Source: Clostridia bacterium
GTDB lineage: Bacteria; Bacillota; Clostridia; Oscillospirales; CAG-382
Direction: 5' to 3'
DNA: 53,488 bases
Assembly: GCA_017399965.1 (NCBI GenBank)
Contig: JAFQAP010000016.1
Coordinates: forward strand, 1-53,488
Under the pieces are notes generated by a model that had not been told where the DNA came from, ran no database searches, and saw only the letters and a list, made by a program, of their open reading frames with translations. How positions within the stretch are numbered: the first letter of the stretch is position 1; each line of letters begins with the position of its first letter. This document shows, one piece after another, positions 1-8,181 of this stretch. The position numbers and the translations under genes were made by a program.

Positions 1-210
1 ATTGTCTAAATCCACACCCACGCCGGAGATTCCGAAAGCTTCGCTCCAGATTTTCAAAACCGTTCCATATCCGCAGCATAAGTCCAAAACTTTCGATTTT
101 TCGTTTAATCCTATTTCATATCCAAACCTTAAAAGTTCTTCGACGGGAACCATACTAATTAAATAATCATTATCTTTTATCAATTTGATGTAGTTTTTAT
201 ATTCGTTCAT
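1..210 (-). CDS. Class I SAM-dependent methyltransferase (N-terminal 70 residues, cut by window edge)
   Basis: The first 70 codons of a gene read leftward off the window; the 3' part is missing. The start ATG at 208-210 follows an AAAGGAAT ribosome site. Residues around 42-50 read VLDLCCGYG, the glycine-rich motif I that binds S-adenosylmethionine in Rossmann-fold methyltransferases, and GVDLDN follows as the acidic motif II. The methyl acceptor cannot be told from this fragment. The gene begins only 34 bases from one end of the inverted-repeat element at 245-528. Confidence 0.75.
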   Translation of the reverse strand, partial: MNEYKNYIKLIKDNDYLISMVPVEELLRFGYEIGLNEKSKVLDLCCGYGTVLKIWSEAFGISGVGVDLDN

Positions 211-244
211 TTGTTATTCCTTTTAGTAAAATCATTTTGTCTTT

Positions 245-528
245 AACACAACCGAATTTGTAATGCTAAAAACGGGCATAAAAATACCGCAGAAAGTAAA
301 CCTTTGTATCGTCTGCTTTCTGCGGTTAATTTTGGGTATAAAAATAACACACCTCAAAAGTGTGCTACAACCGAAGGTTATAGTATTCACAAAAGGTTAC
401 TTAAAACGGCATAACAACATAGAGGGGATATCCCTCCGTCCTTGATATGCCCGTATTAAATTGTTAATTGTTAATAACCTCGTGAAATACAGTCATTGAA
501 AAAACTCCCTTCTTAATGCGGTTGTGTT
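245..528. repeat. 284-base element with terminal inverted repeats and internal hairpins (MITE-like or structured RNA)
   Basis: The ends carry AACACAACCG (245-254) and its perfect complement CGGTTGTGTT (519-528). The match extends inward to 14 bases with one mismatch. Nested inside is a second pair, ACGGGCATA (272-280) with TATGCCCGT (446-454). Within that lie a stem ACCGCAGAAAG/CTTTCTGCGGT (286-296/316-326), a CACAC/GTGTG stem near 350-364, AACC/GGTT near 369-379, and GAGGG/CCCTC near 422-437. Two hairpins are preceded by a near-repeat GGG(C/T)ATAAAAATA (274-286 and 333-346). No convincing ORF and no clear target-site duplication were seen. It could be a non-autonomous mobile element or a multibranched RNA. 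Confidence 0.55.
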
Positions 529-643
529 GATTATATTATATGTATTTTGCTTTGTTTTGTCAAGATAAAAACCGCCGAGATTCATTGTGCTTGTGTTTTA
601 AAAGCAAATGACTTCTCGACGGTATTTTTAATATTAAAAGGTA

Positions 644-672
644 TTGACAAACCAAAACACTCATGTTATTAT
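644..672 (+). promoter_or_regulatory. Sigma-A promoter of padR-DUF2812
   Basis: TTGACA at 644-649 and TATTAT at 667-672, 17 bases apart. It lies just upstream of the PadR operator. Confidence 0.75.
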
Positions 673-680
673 ATAGTCGA

Positions 681-720
681 GCGATATATCGTGCTACGAT
701 ATATCGTCAAACGATATTTA
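681..720. promoter_or_regulatory. Probable PadR operator array
   Basis: Two palindromes, CGATATATCG (682-691) and ACGATATATCGT (696-707), have centres 15 bases apart. A half-site ACGATAT (711-717) follows. They cover the expected transcription start and lie 9 bases downstream of the -10 box, where a bound dimer would block initiation. PadR family repressors commonly autoregulate through such palindromes. Confidence 0.65.
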
Positions 721-733
721 GGAGGCGGGGATA

Positions 734-1051
734 ATGAATAAATATCCTGCATTAACAGAAACGGTGTTTTATATACTGCTTTCGCTTTCCGGACCCTTGC
801 ACGGTTACGCTATTATGCAAAATATAAAAGCGTTGACAAACGGTAGGATCAATATGGGGGCGGGAACGCTTTACGGCGCGTTAAGTGCGCTGACAGAAAA
901 AGAATATATAACCGAAGTCAGATCCGATGACCCGTCAAAGCGCCTTTATATCCGCACCGAACTGGGAACAGAGGTTATAGAAAACGAAATAAAACGCTTG
1001 AACGAATTGACTCAAAACGCTGTTCTTTACTTCAAGAGAGAGGAGAGGTGA
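734..1051 (+). CDS. PadR family transcriptional regulator
   Basis: 105 residues, the length of a minimal PadR-s1 protein: a winged-helix domain with a short C-terminal dimerisation helix. The family signature is visible in LTETVFYILLSLSGPLHGYA (about residues 6-25) and GAGTLYGALSALTEKEYI in the recognition helix and turn. AGGAGG at 720-725 sits 8 bases before ATG 734. The gene overlaps or abuts the DUF2812 gene, a common PadR partner. Three palindromic sites just upstream suggest autorepression, probably released by a small ligand or stress compound. The effector is unknown. Confidence 0.88.
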   Translation: MNKYPALTETVFYILLSLSGPLHGYAIMQNIKALTNGRINMGAGTLYGALSALTEKEYITEVRSDDPSKRLYIRTELGTEVIENEIKRLNELTQNAVLYFKREER

Positions 1052-1053
1052 TT

Positions 1054-1677
1054 ATGCAAGACAGAAAAACTGTGTTTAAGGCTTTTGTGGATCGGGAAAA
1101 AGAAGTATCGTATCTTAACGAAATGAATGCAAAAGGCTGGAAACTTGCGGCAGTTAGATTTTCATTTTATACCTTTTATAAAACAGAGCCAAACAAATAC
1201 AAGACAGTTCTCCACTTCGTAAAGCGGGAGTATCAGACCACTTTTGTGCGAACAGTTACAGAATGCGGCGGCGAGATAGCACATCAATCTAACGAGGGCA
1301 AATGCTTATTGTTTTATATAAATGTTCCCGTGGATTCCGAAAATATTGATTTTTTAACCGATAATCAAAGCAAACTTGATTTTAAAAAAAGATTGAGCAT
1401 AAGCCGAAAACGTGAAGCTATTGCTACGTTTGCCGCTTTTGCTGTCGCTGTTTCTTCCGTGTTGTATGTCCTTCCTGCCGCCATAAAGGTCTTGGTGCAC
1501 GATCCGGAAAAATTCGGCGAGATTGTTGTAAAAGAACCAATCGGAGCTACGCTGTTTTTTGCGTTCATCATCGGAGGTACCGTGTGCGGTATAATGTCGG
1601 CATATATTTTTAAGCTCTATTGCCGTTCAAAAAAGGAAATTAAAACCATCTCATCCGAAATGAAAATTTTTGAATAA
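1054..1677 (+). CDS. DUF2812 domain membrane protein, PadR partner
   Basis: 207 residues from ATG 1054, chosen because AGGAGAGG (1041-1048) ends 5 bases before it; a GTG at 1048 would overlap that site. The N-terminal half resembles DUF2812 (FVDREKEVSYLNEMNAKGWK). Two hydrophobic segments follow, at about residues 125-150 and 165-190, and the C-terminus is charged and cytosolic. DUF2812 proteins are regularly encoded next to PadR repressors. One proposal is that they sense membrane state or act with the repressor, but no biochemical role is established. It is co-transcribed with padR and ends at a strong terminator. Confidence 0.75.
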   Translation: MQDRKTVFKAFVDREKEVSYLNEMNAKGWKLAAVRFSFYTFYKTEPNKYKTVLHFVKREYQTTFVRTVTECGGEIAHQSNEGKCLLFYINVPVDSENIDFLTDNQSKLDFKKRLSISRKREAIATFAAFAVAVSSVLYVLPAAIKVLVHDPEKFGEIVVKEPIGATLFFAFIIGGTVCGIMSAYIFKLYCRSKKEIKTISSEMKIFE

Positions 1678-1683
1678 TACGAT

Positions 1684-1711
1684 AAAAGCACCGAGAAAAA
1701 TCGGTGCTTTT
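1684..1711. terminator. Bidirectional rho-independent terminator
   Basis: Perfect 11-base stem AAAAGCACCGA/TCGGTGCTTTT with a 6-base loop. T runs lie on the + side and A runs on the other, between two convergent genes. Confidence 0.85.
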
Positions 1712-1714
1712 TGT

Positions 1715-2452
1715 TTAAAAAAGATTTGAATACTTTTCCATAAACAATTCGTATTCGTATTTTTCGGTTATCCAGACAATTACATAATATTCTTCAATAC
1801 CAAGCCTCCGGTAGGCTTCAAGACGATGGTTGCCATCGTTAAGTTCAAAACAGTCTTTTCCGTTTTCTACAAGAAAATGTACTATCAATGGCGGCATATC
1901 TTTTTCTCGTTTGATAACTTCCATAAGGTCGGACACGTGTTTTTCAAACCATTCCTCGTTTATTCGCCATTTCATATTTTCTTCGGGACCGCAGCATCGG
2001 GTAAATAACGACAAGGACATTTTTAATGGACCTATAAAATATCTGTCAAACAGCTTTAGCCCATCGGAAAAATCCTTGTTTCTGCCGTCAGAAAGTAAGT
2101 AAGCATGTACCCATTCTTCAAGCTTACCTTGCTTTGAAAATTCTTGTGCGCAAGATAACGAGCATTTGTAATTCAATATAAATTCCTCCTTTTTTGAATA
2201 AACGATCTTTTTGATCGATTCGCAAGAAAGATAGAATTCATCAGCTAATTGTTCAATACCGGCGCCTGCGTTGAATTTTTTCCTGATGTTTTGATTACGC
2301 TCAACAAGATATTGTTTGTATCCCGAGGATTCGCCCCAGCTTTTTTTAGTATCGGTTGCAGGAATATAAACCGCCTTACCGGAAACATATTTTTGTATTT
2401 GTTTTAACAATGCTTCGGGGAAAATATCTTTTCCGTTTTCGTAATTCATCAT
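1715..2452 (-). CDS. Mor/CD3324-like HTH protein fused to a ParB/Srx-like domain
   Basis: 245 residues. Residues 1-90 match the CD3324 (Mor-activator-like) small proteins: DIFPEALLKQIQKYVSGKAV, WGESSGYKQYLVERN, then a helix-turn-helix ending in SIKKIVY. Residues about 185-235 carry FELNDGNHRLEAYRRLGI followed by a beta strand, the hallmark of the ParB/sulfiredoxin-like fold that in different relatives binds CTP, DNA or nucleotides. The middle has LEEWVHAYLLSDGRN. Two adjacent ATGs (2450-2452 and 2447-2449) follow AGGAG; spacing favours the second. I infer a DNA-binding regulator with a nucleotide-sensing tail. It is monocistronic and convergent with the PadR operon. Confidence 0.55.
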   Translation of the reverse strand: MMNYENGKDIFPEALLKQIQKYVSGKAVYIPATDTKKSWGESSGYKQYLVERNQNIRKKFNAGAGIEQLADEFYLSCESIKKIVYSKKEEFILNYKCSLSCAQEFSKQGKLEEWVHAYLLSDGRNKDFSDGLKLFDRYFIGPLKMSLSLFTRCCGPEENMKWRINEEWFEKHVSDLMEVIKREKDMPPLIVHFLVENGKDCFELNDGNHRLEAYRRLGIEEYYVIVWITEKYEYELFMEKYSNLF

Positions 2453-2530
2453 ATCACTCCTTGCAAGTTTATTTTACAAAAGGAAACGGCAAATTAATAT
2501 ATAACAAATTAATATAACCGTTTTTTACAT

Positions 2531-2557
2531 AAAGCCCGCAATACAGTTGCGGGCTTT
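2531..2557 (-). terminator. Terminator of the phoH-mutS2 operon
   Basis: Stem AAAGCCCGCAA/TTGCGGGCTTT (11 pairs, 5-base loop), 12 bases after the mutS2 stop. The T run on the - strand is weak. Confidence 0.65.
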
Positions 2558-2569
2558 AACGATCATTAT

Positions 2570-4951
2570 TTATTTCTTTAATTCGCAGACGGTTACGCCT
2601 AGGTCGCCTTCGCCGTATCTGCCGATACGGTAGGATGCGATTCGTTTATCCCGTTTTAATTCCTTCCACAAAGCGGCGCGGAGTGCACCGGTGCCTTTTC
2701 CGTGGACCAGGGTAATGGTTTGCCAGCCTGCCTGGATAGCGCTGTCTAAATAACGGTCAACCATCAGCCAAGCGTCGTCGCCGTTTTGTCCACGCAGGTC
2801 GATCTCGTTTCGCACTGCGTCCCTAAGGGGAGTAACACTGCCTGAGGATTTAACCTTTTTAGGCGCTTCCGCAGGTGTATCGTCCAGACGCAAGGAAGCC
2901 AGAGAAACCTTCGTTCTCGCATTTCCCGTGGAGATCACAGCGTTTTTACCGTTAATTTCTACAATTACGCCCCTTTGCTTTGTAAGGGGGATAATGACAC
3001 GGTCGCCTGCAACCAACGGTCTGTTCGGCACCTCTCCCTGCTCGGGCTCAATGTCCTCTTCGCTTATGGCACCGATCTTGCCGTCAGCATTTTTAAGCGC
3101 GTTACGAACCTGCTGCCTGGTTTCTTCAAGCCGCTGCTTTGCGTCGGCTTTGTCCTTTTCGTCCTGCATACGCTTAATTTCGTTAAGCACGTAATCGCTG
3201 GAGGATTTTGCGCTTTGCAGAATTCTTGCAGCGTTTTCTTTTACCTTTTCCGCGTCCTTGTTTGCGCGGTCGTAAACCTTTTTTGCTTCGCTTTTGGCTT
3301 CGGAAAGAATACGCTCCGCTTCGGCTCTTGCTCTTTCCGCGGTTACACGGTCTTTTTCCAGCCTGCTTTCAGATTCCTCCAACCGGGCGATAACGTCCTC
3401 AAACTTTTTGTTATCGTCCGCCATAAAGGCTTTGGCACGGTCGATAATGCTTTCCTTTATACCAAGTCTTGCGGAAATGGCAAAAGCATTGGATTTGCCG
3501 GGAATACCGGATATAAGACGGTATGTGGGACGCAAAGACTCTACGTCAAATTCGCAGGATGCGTTAAGCACGTAAGGGGATTCAAGCGCATATATCTTAA
3601 GCTCGCTGTAATGGGTGGTAGCGGCGCAAAGTCCGCCCTTTTCCCGTACCTCTTCCAGTATGGATATCGCCAGCGCCGCACCCTCAACGGGGTCCGTGCC
3701 TGCGCCAAGCTCATCAAAGAGGGTGAGGGAACGGTCATCACAATTATTTAAAATATCCACGATATTCGTCATATGGGCAGAGAAGGTGGAAAGCGACTGC
3801 TCTATGCTTTGCTCATCGCCAATATCCGGCAGTACGCAGGAAAACAGAGGAACTGTGGTTCCTTCCGTGCAGGGAAGCTGCAATCCTGCTTGCGCCATAA
3901 GCGCCATAAGACCTATGGTTTTAAGGGTAACCGTCTTACCGCCCGTGTTTGGACCGGTGATAACCAATGTTTTTTCATTCTCGCCAAAGGTTACGGAAAT
4001 GGGCACCACGCTGTCTTTCGGCAGCAAAGGATGCCGTGCTTTCAAAAGCGCGTATTCCCGTTTATCTGTGGTGATCTTGGGCTCAAAAGAGTCTGTATTT
4101 ATCGCATAAGACGCTTTTGCAAATATAACCGCAAGGTCGGTAACGGCGCGGTAATTTTGGCTAAGCTGGTTTCCGAAACGGGCGGTTTCATCGGAAAGAT
4201 TACGAAGAATCTTTTCGATCTCCTCCTCTTCCGCAACCTTCAGTTCGCGCAGACGGTTGTTTTGCTCCAATACGGCGATAGGCTCAACAAACAGTGTCGC
4301 TCCCGAAGCGGAGGAATCGTGCACCAGGCCTTTCACTTCGTTTCGGTATTCCGCTTTTACGGGCACAACGTATCTGCCGCCGCGCATGGTAACGATATTC
4401 TCTTGCAAATACTTGGATTTCTGACCGCTTGTGTAAGAGGCAAGCAGATCTCTTACCGCGCTTTCGCATTTTCTCTGATCACGGCGTATGCGGTAGAGGT
4501 TATCCGAAGCATCGTCAGCTATCATATCCTCGGATATTATAGCAGAGGATATCTTTCTTTCAAGAAAGTTATTTTCTGTGAGAGCAAGTAAATATACTTC
4601 CAAAAGACCGCTTTCCGCAGGGTCACCCGCATATTTGCGCAGAGAAGACACGGTGCGCAGCAGGGAAGCAATATCCAAAAGCTCTTTCGGGGTAAGGGAC
4701 GCACCCTTTTCCGCCCGTTCGACTGCAGGCAAAATATCCTTTGCTCTGCCGAAAGGAGGGGTGGATTTTTTTATTATCATTTGTTTTGCATCCCGCGTTT
4801 CTCCATGCAAACGGCTGACGATAACGATATCGTCCGTAGGAGTGAGGGCGAGAATTGCTTCTTTTGCGCCCTCCGTTGCCGCGCCTGCAGAAACGGAGGC
4901 AAGCACTTTATCAAATTCCAGCAGCTTTGCCGCTCTGGTAAAACCTTTCAT
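2570..4951 (-). CDS. mutS2: Endonuclease MutS2
   Basis: 793 residues, full length for MutS2. It is a cytosolic MutS-like ATPase without the mismatch-recognition domain. Relatives suppress homologous recombination, and in Bacillus split collided ribosomes. The Walker A is GPNTGGKTVTLKTIG near residues 332-346; Walker B and signature follow in TLFDELGAGTDPVEG. A long charged coiled coil spans about 515-625. The C-terminal Smr nuclease domain from about 716 shows IDLRGQNGDDAW and LVHGKGTGALRAALW. It is the last gene of the phoH-ybeY-era-recO-mutS2 operon, 6 bases after recO. Confidence 0.96.
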   Translation of the reverse strand: MKGFTRAAKLLEFDKVLASVSAGAATEGAKEAILALTPTDDIVIVSRLHGETRDAKQMIIKKSTPPFGRAKDILPAVERAEKGASLTPKELLDIASLLRTVSSLRKYAGDPAESGLLEVYLLALTENNFLERKISSAIISEDMIADDASDNLYRIRRDQRKCESAVRDLLASYTSGQKSKYLQENIVTMRGGRYVVPVKAEYRNEVKGLVHDSSASGATLFVEPIAVLEQNNRLRELKVAEEEEIEKILRNLSDETARFGNQLSQNYRAVTDLAVIFAKASYAINTDSFEPKITTDKREYALLKARHPLLPKDSVVPISVTFGENEKTLVITGPNTGGKTVTLKTIGLMALMAQAGLQLPCTEGTTVPLFSCVLPDIGDEQSIEQSLSTFSAHMTNIVDILNNCDDRSLTLFDELGAGTDPVEGAALAISILEEVREKGGLCAATTHYSELKIYALESPYVLNASCEFDVESLRPTYRLISGIPGKSNAFAISARLGIKESIIDRAKAFMADDNKKFEDVIARLEESESRLEKDRVTAERARAEAERILSEAKSEAKKVYDRANKDAEKVKENAARILQSAKSSSDYVLNEIKRMQDEKDKADAKQRLEETRQQVRNALKNADGKIGAISEEDIEPEQGEVPNRPLVAGDRVIIPLTKQRGVIVEINGKNAVISTGNARTKVSLASLRLDDTPAEAPKKVKSSGSVTPLRDAVRNEIDLRGQNGDDAWLMVDRYLDSAIQAGWQTITLVHGKGTGALRAALWKELKRDKRIASYRIGRYGEGDLGVTVCELKK

Positions 4952-4957
4952 CTGTGT

Positions 4958-5737
4958 TTATACCTTTCCTTCCAATGAGTGGAAAAACTCAAGGCTTTTT
5001 ATCTTTTTTTCAAGTCTGGGCAATAAGTATTTTTCTGTTATCTCGCCTAATTCACGTAAAGTATTCTCGTCTGTTCGAAAAGCGTACAGCTTTGCTCCCC
5101 TGGCGAAGGCAATATGTCTCAGAGCTTTATAGCATCCTTCGGAAATAGGCTTCCAGCTTAAAGAATTTTCACCGTCCTCGAGTGTGCAGTCGGTACAGCA
5201 TATGGCGCCTTCGGAAAGGTCAAAGCTTTTGTTTTTTATACTGTCCAAAGGCTCGCCACAGAATTGGCAGTATTCCAATTCGGGCAAGAAACCGCAAAGC
5301 ACCGCAAGACGGAATTCAAATATGGCTTTTTGTTGGGAAACGGGCAACACGTTTTTACTGCAAATGTACAGAGTGTTAAGAAGGAAGGAAAGCAGCGTCT
5401 TTCCGTCTTCTCCTTCTGTGGTAACGGCGGCGACGGTTTCGCAGGCGTAGGTAGCAAAAGCGAAAGTCTCTATATCCTCACGAAGAGAATAGAAATCATT
5501 ATTCAGTTCCGCTTCCAAAAGGGTGTAAAAACCGTTTTTGTTGTATAAAAGCATATTTGAATATGCAAACACCTGGGTTGATTTTAAGTAACCCGCGCTT
5601 ATCTTGCGGGCGTTTTTTGCATTAACGGTTATCACACCGTTATATTCGGTAATTACCGTAAGCAATTTTCCCTGCTCGCCGTGGGATTGCTCTTTTATAA
5701 CGATACCGTTTACGTGAAACTGAGTATTATTCTTCAT
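4958..5737 (-). CDS. recO: DNA repair protein RecO
   Basis: 259 residues. RecO works with RecR and RecF to load RecA on gapped DNA. The N-terminal OB fold shows NGIVIKEQSHGEQGKLLTVI. The C-terminal half has a zinc site: YCQFCGEPLD near residue 155 and ICCTDC about 20 residues later. Its start lies 11 bases inside the end of era, so translation is probably coupled. It sits between era and mutS2, its normal place in Clostridia. Confidence 0.93.
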   Translation of the reverse strand: MKNNTQFHVNGIVIKEQSHGEQGKLLTVITEYNGVITVNAKNARKISAGYLKSTQVFAYSNMLLYNKNGFYTLLEAELNNDFYSLREDIETFAFATYACETVAAVTTEGEDGKTLLSFLLNTLYICSKNVLPVSQQKAIFEFRLAVLCGFLPELEYCQFCGEPLDSIKNKSFDLSEGAICCTDCTLEDGENSLSWKPISEGCYKALRHIAFARGAKLYAFRTDENTLRELGEITEKYLLPRLEKKIKSLEFFHSLEGKV

Positions 5738-6614
5738 TGTTGTATCCGAAGTTGCTTAACTGTGCGCGGCTGTCACGCCAGTTTTCCTTTATCTTTACCC
5801 AAAGGTCCATATAAACCTTTGCGCCGAACAGCTCTTCTGCGTCCTCGCGGGCATAAGAGCCGATCTTTTTAAGCATTTCGCCGTTCTTGCCGATAATAAT
5901 TCCCTTGTGGGATTCTCTTTCGCAGAATATTTCTGCACGGACTCTAATAACGTCGTTTTCGTCCTTAAGTTCTTCAATAACGACCGCAACTCCATGAGGA
6001 ATTTCATCGGAAAGCAGACGTAGCGCTTTTTCACGGATGATCTCTGCAAATATCTGCTTTTCGGGCTGATCTGTCATAACGTCATCGGGGAAAAAGTGCG
6101 GAGATTCCACAAGGTGCTTCTTAAGTTCCTTAAGTACTATGTCCGTTCCGTCCTTTTTCATAGCGGAAATGGGGATAACACAATCGAAATCATACTCGTT
6201 TGCAATATCTCCGATATATTCGGCAAGTCTGCCTTTGTCGCAGGTGTCGACCTTGTTGATTATAAGGAACAGCAGGTTATCTCCGGCGGAATATTTTTTG
6301 AGTGCATCTCGTTCTGCCGCCGTAAGCTTTTTTCCTGCCTCGGTTACAAACATAATGACGTCTGCGCCTTCGGAAGCATTGCCTACGGATTTCATCATAT
6401 ATTCGCCCAAAAGGGTTTTGGGGCGGTGAAGACCGGGGGTATCGATAAATACTATCTGGTCCTCGCCTTCGGTAAGAATGCCTGTAATATTGTTGCGGGT
6501 AGTCTGGGGTTTTGCGCTTACGATAGCTATTTTTTCTCCCAGCAAAGCGTTAAGCAGGGTGGATTTGCCTGCGTTGGGTTTGCCAGTTATCATTACAAAT
6601 AAACTTCTGGTCAT
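5727..6614 (-). CDS. era: GTPase Era
   Basis: 295 residues, typical Era length. Era is a ribosome-assembly GTPase that binds the 3' end of 16S rRNA. GTPase motifs: G1 GKPNAGKS (residues 11-18), G3 DTPGLH, G4 NKVD, G5 ISA. A C-terminal KH RNA-binding domain shows KGIIIGKNGEMLKKIG. The start codon overlaps the ybeY stop as ATGA, and the end overlaps recO by 11 bases. Both fit tight translational coupling within the operon. Confidence 0.97.
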   Translation of the reverse strand: MTRSLFVMITGKPNAGKSTLLNALLGEKIAIVSAKPQTTRNNITGILTEGEDQIVFIDTPGLHRPKTLLGEYMMKSVGNASEGADVIMFVTEAGKKLTAAERDALKKYSAGDNLLFLIINKVDTCDKGRLAEYIGDIANEYDFDCVIPISAMKKDGTDIVLKELKKHLVESPHFFPDDVMTDQPEKQIFAEIIREKALRLLSDEIPHGVAVVIEELKDENDVIRVRAEIFCERESHKGIIIGKNGEMLKKIGSYAREDAEELFGAKVYMDLWVKIKENWRDSRAQLSNFGYNNEE

Positions 6615-7060
6615 CTTTTAATATTTAACCTTTCAAGAATTTCTTTTTGTTTGTTTTCCATTTCGGTTCTTTCGTCTTCGGTTTCGTGGTCATATCCCAG
6701 CAGATGCAAGGCGGAATGGCAACACAAGAAGCATAGTTCACGCTTTAAAGAATGTCCGTATTCTTCTGCCTGGGAAACCGCTTTTTCGTAGGAAATTATT
6801 ATATCTCCCAAAATAACGGTTATTTCCGGTGTATCGAAATCCATCATAGGAAATGACAAAACGTCGGTCTCCTTGTCGATTCCCCGGTATTCACGGTTGA
6901 TATCGCGGATATATCCGTTATCGCATATAGTAAGGTTTACTTCAAATTTGTGCTTTGGGTATTGTTCGGAAACAGTTTCTTTTATTACCCGTTTCATCTG
7001 TCTTAAAGCGTATTCACTTATAGGAGCGTTGCATAGATTTTCCGTATATACTTTAAGCAT
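6611..7060 (-). CDS. ybeY: Endoribonuclease YbeY (rRNA maturation factor)
   Basis: 149 residues from ATG 7058-7060, chosen because AGGAG lies 8 bases upstream; the longer frame would run back into phoH. The zinc motif [16 protein letters not shown] gives the three histidines of the UPF0054 active site. YbeY processes the 16S rRNA 3' end and takes part in ribosome quality control, in step with Era encoded next to it. It overlaps phoH by 8 bases. Confidence 0.95.
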   Translation of the reverse strand: MLKVYTENLCNAPISEYALRQMKRVIKETVSEQYPKHKFEVNLTICDNGYIRDINREYRGIDKETDVLSFPMMDFDTPEITVILGDIIISYEKAVSQAEEYGHSLKRELCFLCCHSALHLLGYDHETEDERTEMENKQKEILERLNIKR

Positions 7061-8054
7061 TTGGTTTTCTCCTGAACGTTTTTGTTTCTCCCTTAACGGG
7101 TTCTTTTCTGTTTTTTTCGTATGCAAGAATTATCTTTTGCACCAGCGGATGACGGACCACGTCTTTGTGTGTGAATTTAAAAATATCAATACCTTCGATA
7201 TCATCAAGGATATCAACAGCCTCTACCAGACCGCTTGCTTTTATAAAGGGGAGGTCTATCTGGGTAACGTCGCCGGTGATAATGGCTTTTGAATTATTGC
7301 CCAGACGGGTTAAAAACATTTTCATTTGCTCGGGTGTGGTGTTCTGCGCTTCGTCGAGGATAATAAACGCATCGTCAAGAGTGCGCCCGCGCATATAAGC
7401 GAGAGGTGCTATTTCTATTACGTTTTTCTCCAGATGCCTGTTAAAACTTTCACCGCCCAGCATTTCTCCCAGCGCATCGTATAAAGGACGCAAATACGGG
7501 TCTATCTTGCTCTGAAGGTCACCGGGCAGAAATCCCAGCTTTTCTCCCGCTTCGACTGCGGGACGGGTGAGTATTATGCGGGATATCTGTTTTTGTTTAA
7601 GGGCGGTAACGGCCATTGCGACTGCAAGAAAGGTCTTGCCGGTTCCTGCGGGGCCGATACCGAAGACGATAGTGTTTTTCTTTATACTGTCAACGTATTT
7701 TTGCTGACCTACCGTTTTTGCTTTAATAGGCTTTCCTTTGTTGGTAAGGCAAATACAATCGGTATATATGGCAGAAAGCTCGGACTGCCTGTCCTCTCTG
7801 ACCATAGAAATGATATAGTTTACGGTGTTTTCGTCTATAGTGTCCGAAACGGCGCTGACCTTGCTTAATTGTGTTATGCATTCGCAGGCTTGTGTCACAT
7901 CACTTGCGTTATTGCCGGCAACTCTTACACCGCCTTCACGGCCGGAAACGGTCACACCGAACTCGTTTTCTATTTTTTCCGTGTTGCTGTCTAAAGTGCC
8001 GAACAGCTTAAGTACAAAATCAATGTTCAGATCACTTAAAATCTTTTCAAACAT
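7053..8054 (-). CDS. phoH: PhoH family ATPase
   Basis: 333 residues from ATG 8052-8054, with GAGGTG (8061-8066) 6 bases upstream; an in-frame GTG at 8061-8063 falls inside that site. Walker A is [11 protein letters not shown] near residues 133-143 and Walker B is ILDEAQNTT. It belongs to the cytosolic PhoH/YlaK-type P-loop proteins with a KH-like N-terminus; an RNA helicase or RNase-linked role is suspected but not settled. It is the first gene of the operon. Upstream on the - strand a TATTAT (8073-8078) could be a -10 box, but the -35 match is poor. Confidence 0.93.
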   Translation of the reverse strand: MFEKILSDLNIDFVLKLFGTLDSNTEKIENEFGVTVSGREGGVRVAGNNASDVTQACECITQLSKVSAVSDTIDENTVNYIISMVREDRQSELSAIYTDCICLTNKGKPIKAKTVGQQKYVDSIKKNTIVFGIGPAGTGKTFLAVAMAVTALKQKQISRIILTRPAVEAGEKLGFLPGDLQSKIDPYLRPLYDALGEMLGGESFNRHLEKNVIEIAPLAYMRGRTLDDAFIILDEAQNTTPEQMKMFLTRLGNNSKAIITGDVTQIDLPFIKASGLVEAVDILDDIEGIDIFKFTHKDVVRHPLVQKIILAYEKNRKEPVKGETKTFRRKPNA

Positions 8055-8121
8055 ATATATCACCTCAATTTATATAATACCACAGTTTTTGCATTTTGTA
8101 CATAGTTTTTTAATAATGTCA

Positions 8122-8150
8122 TTGACTAAAACGGAGGAAAGTGGTATACT
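8122..8150 (+). promoter_or_regulatory. Promoter of the solute-binding lipoprotein
   Basis: TTGACT (8122-8127), a 17-base spacer, then TATACT (8145-8150). AGGAGG follows about 8 bases before ATG 8182. Confidence 0.75.
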
Positions 8151-8181
8151 TAACTCAATAATTTTTTAGGAGGAAAATAAG

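Noticed and set aside
263..445. Short frame inside the 284-base element
   Set aside because: It covers hairpins and has no ribosome site; codon pattern is not gene-like.
547..741. Short frame ahead of padR
   Set aside because: It runs through the promoter, the operator and the padR ribosome site.
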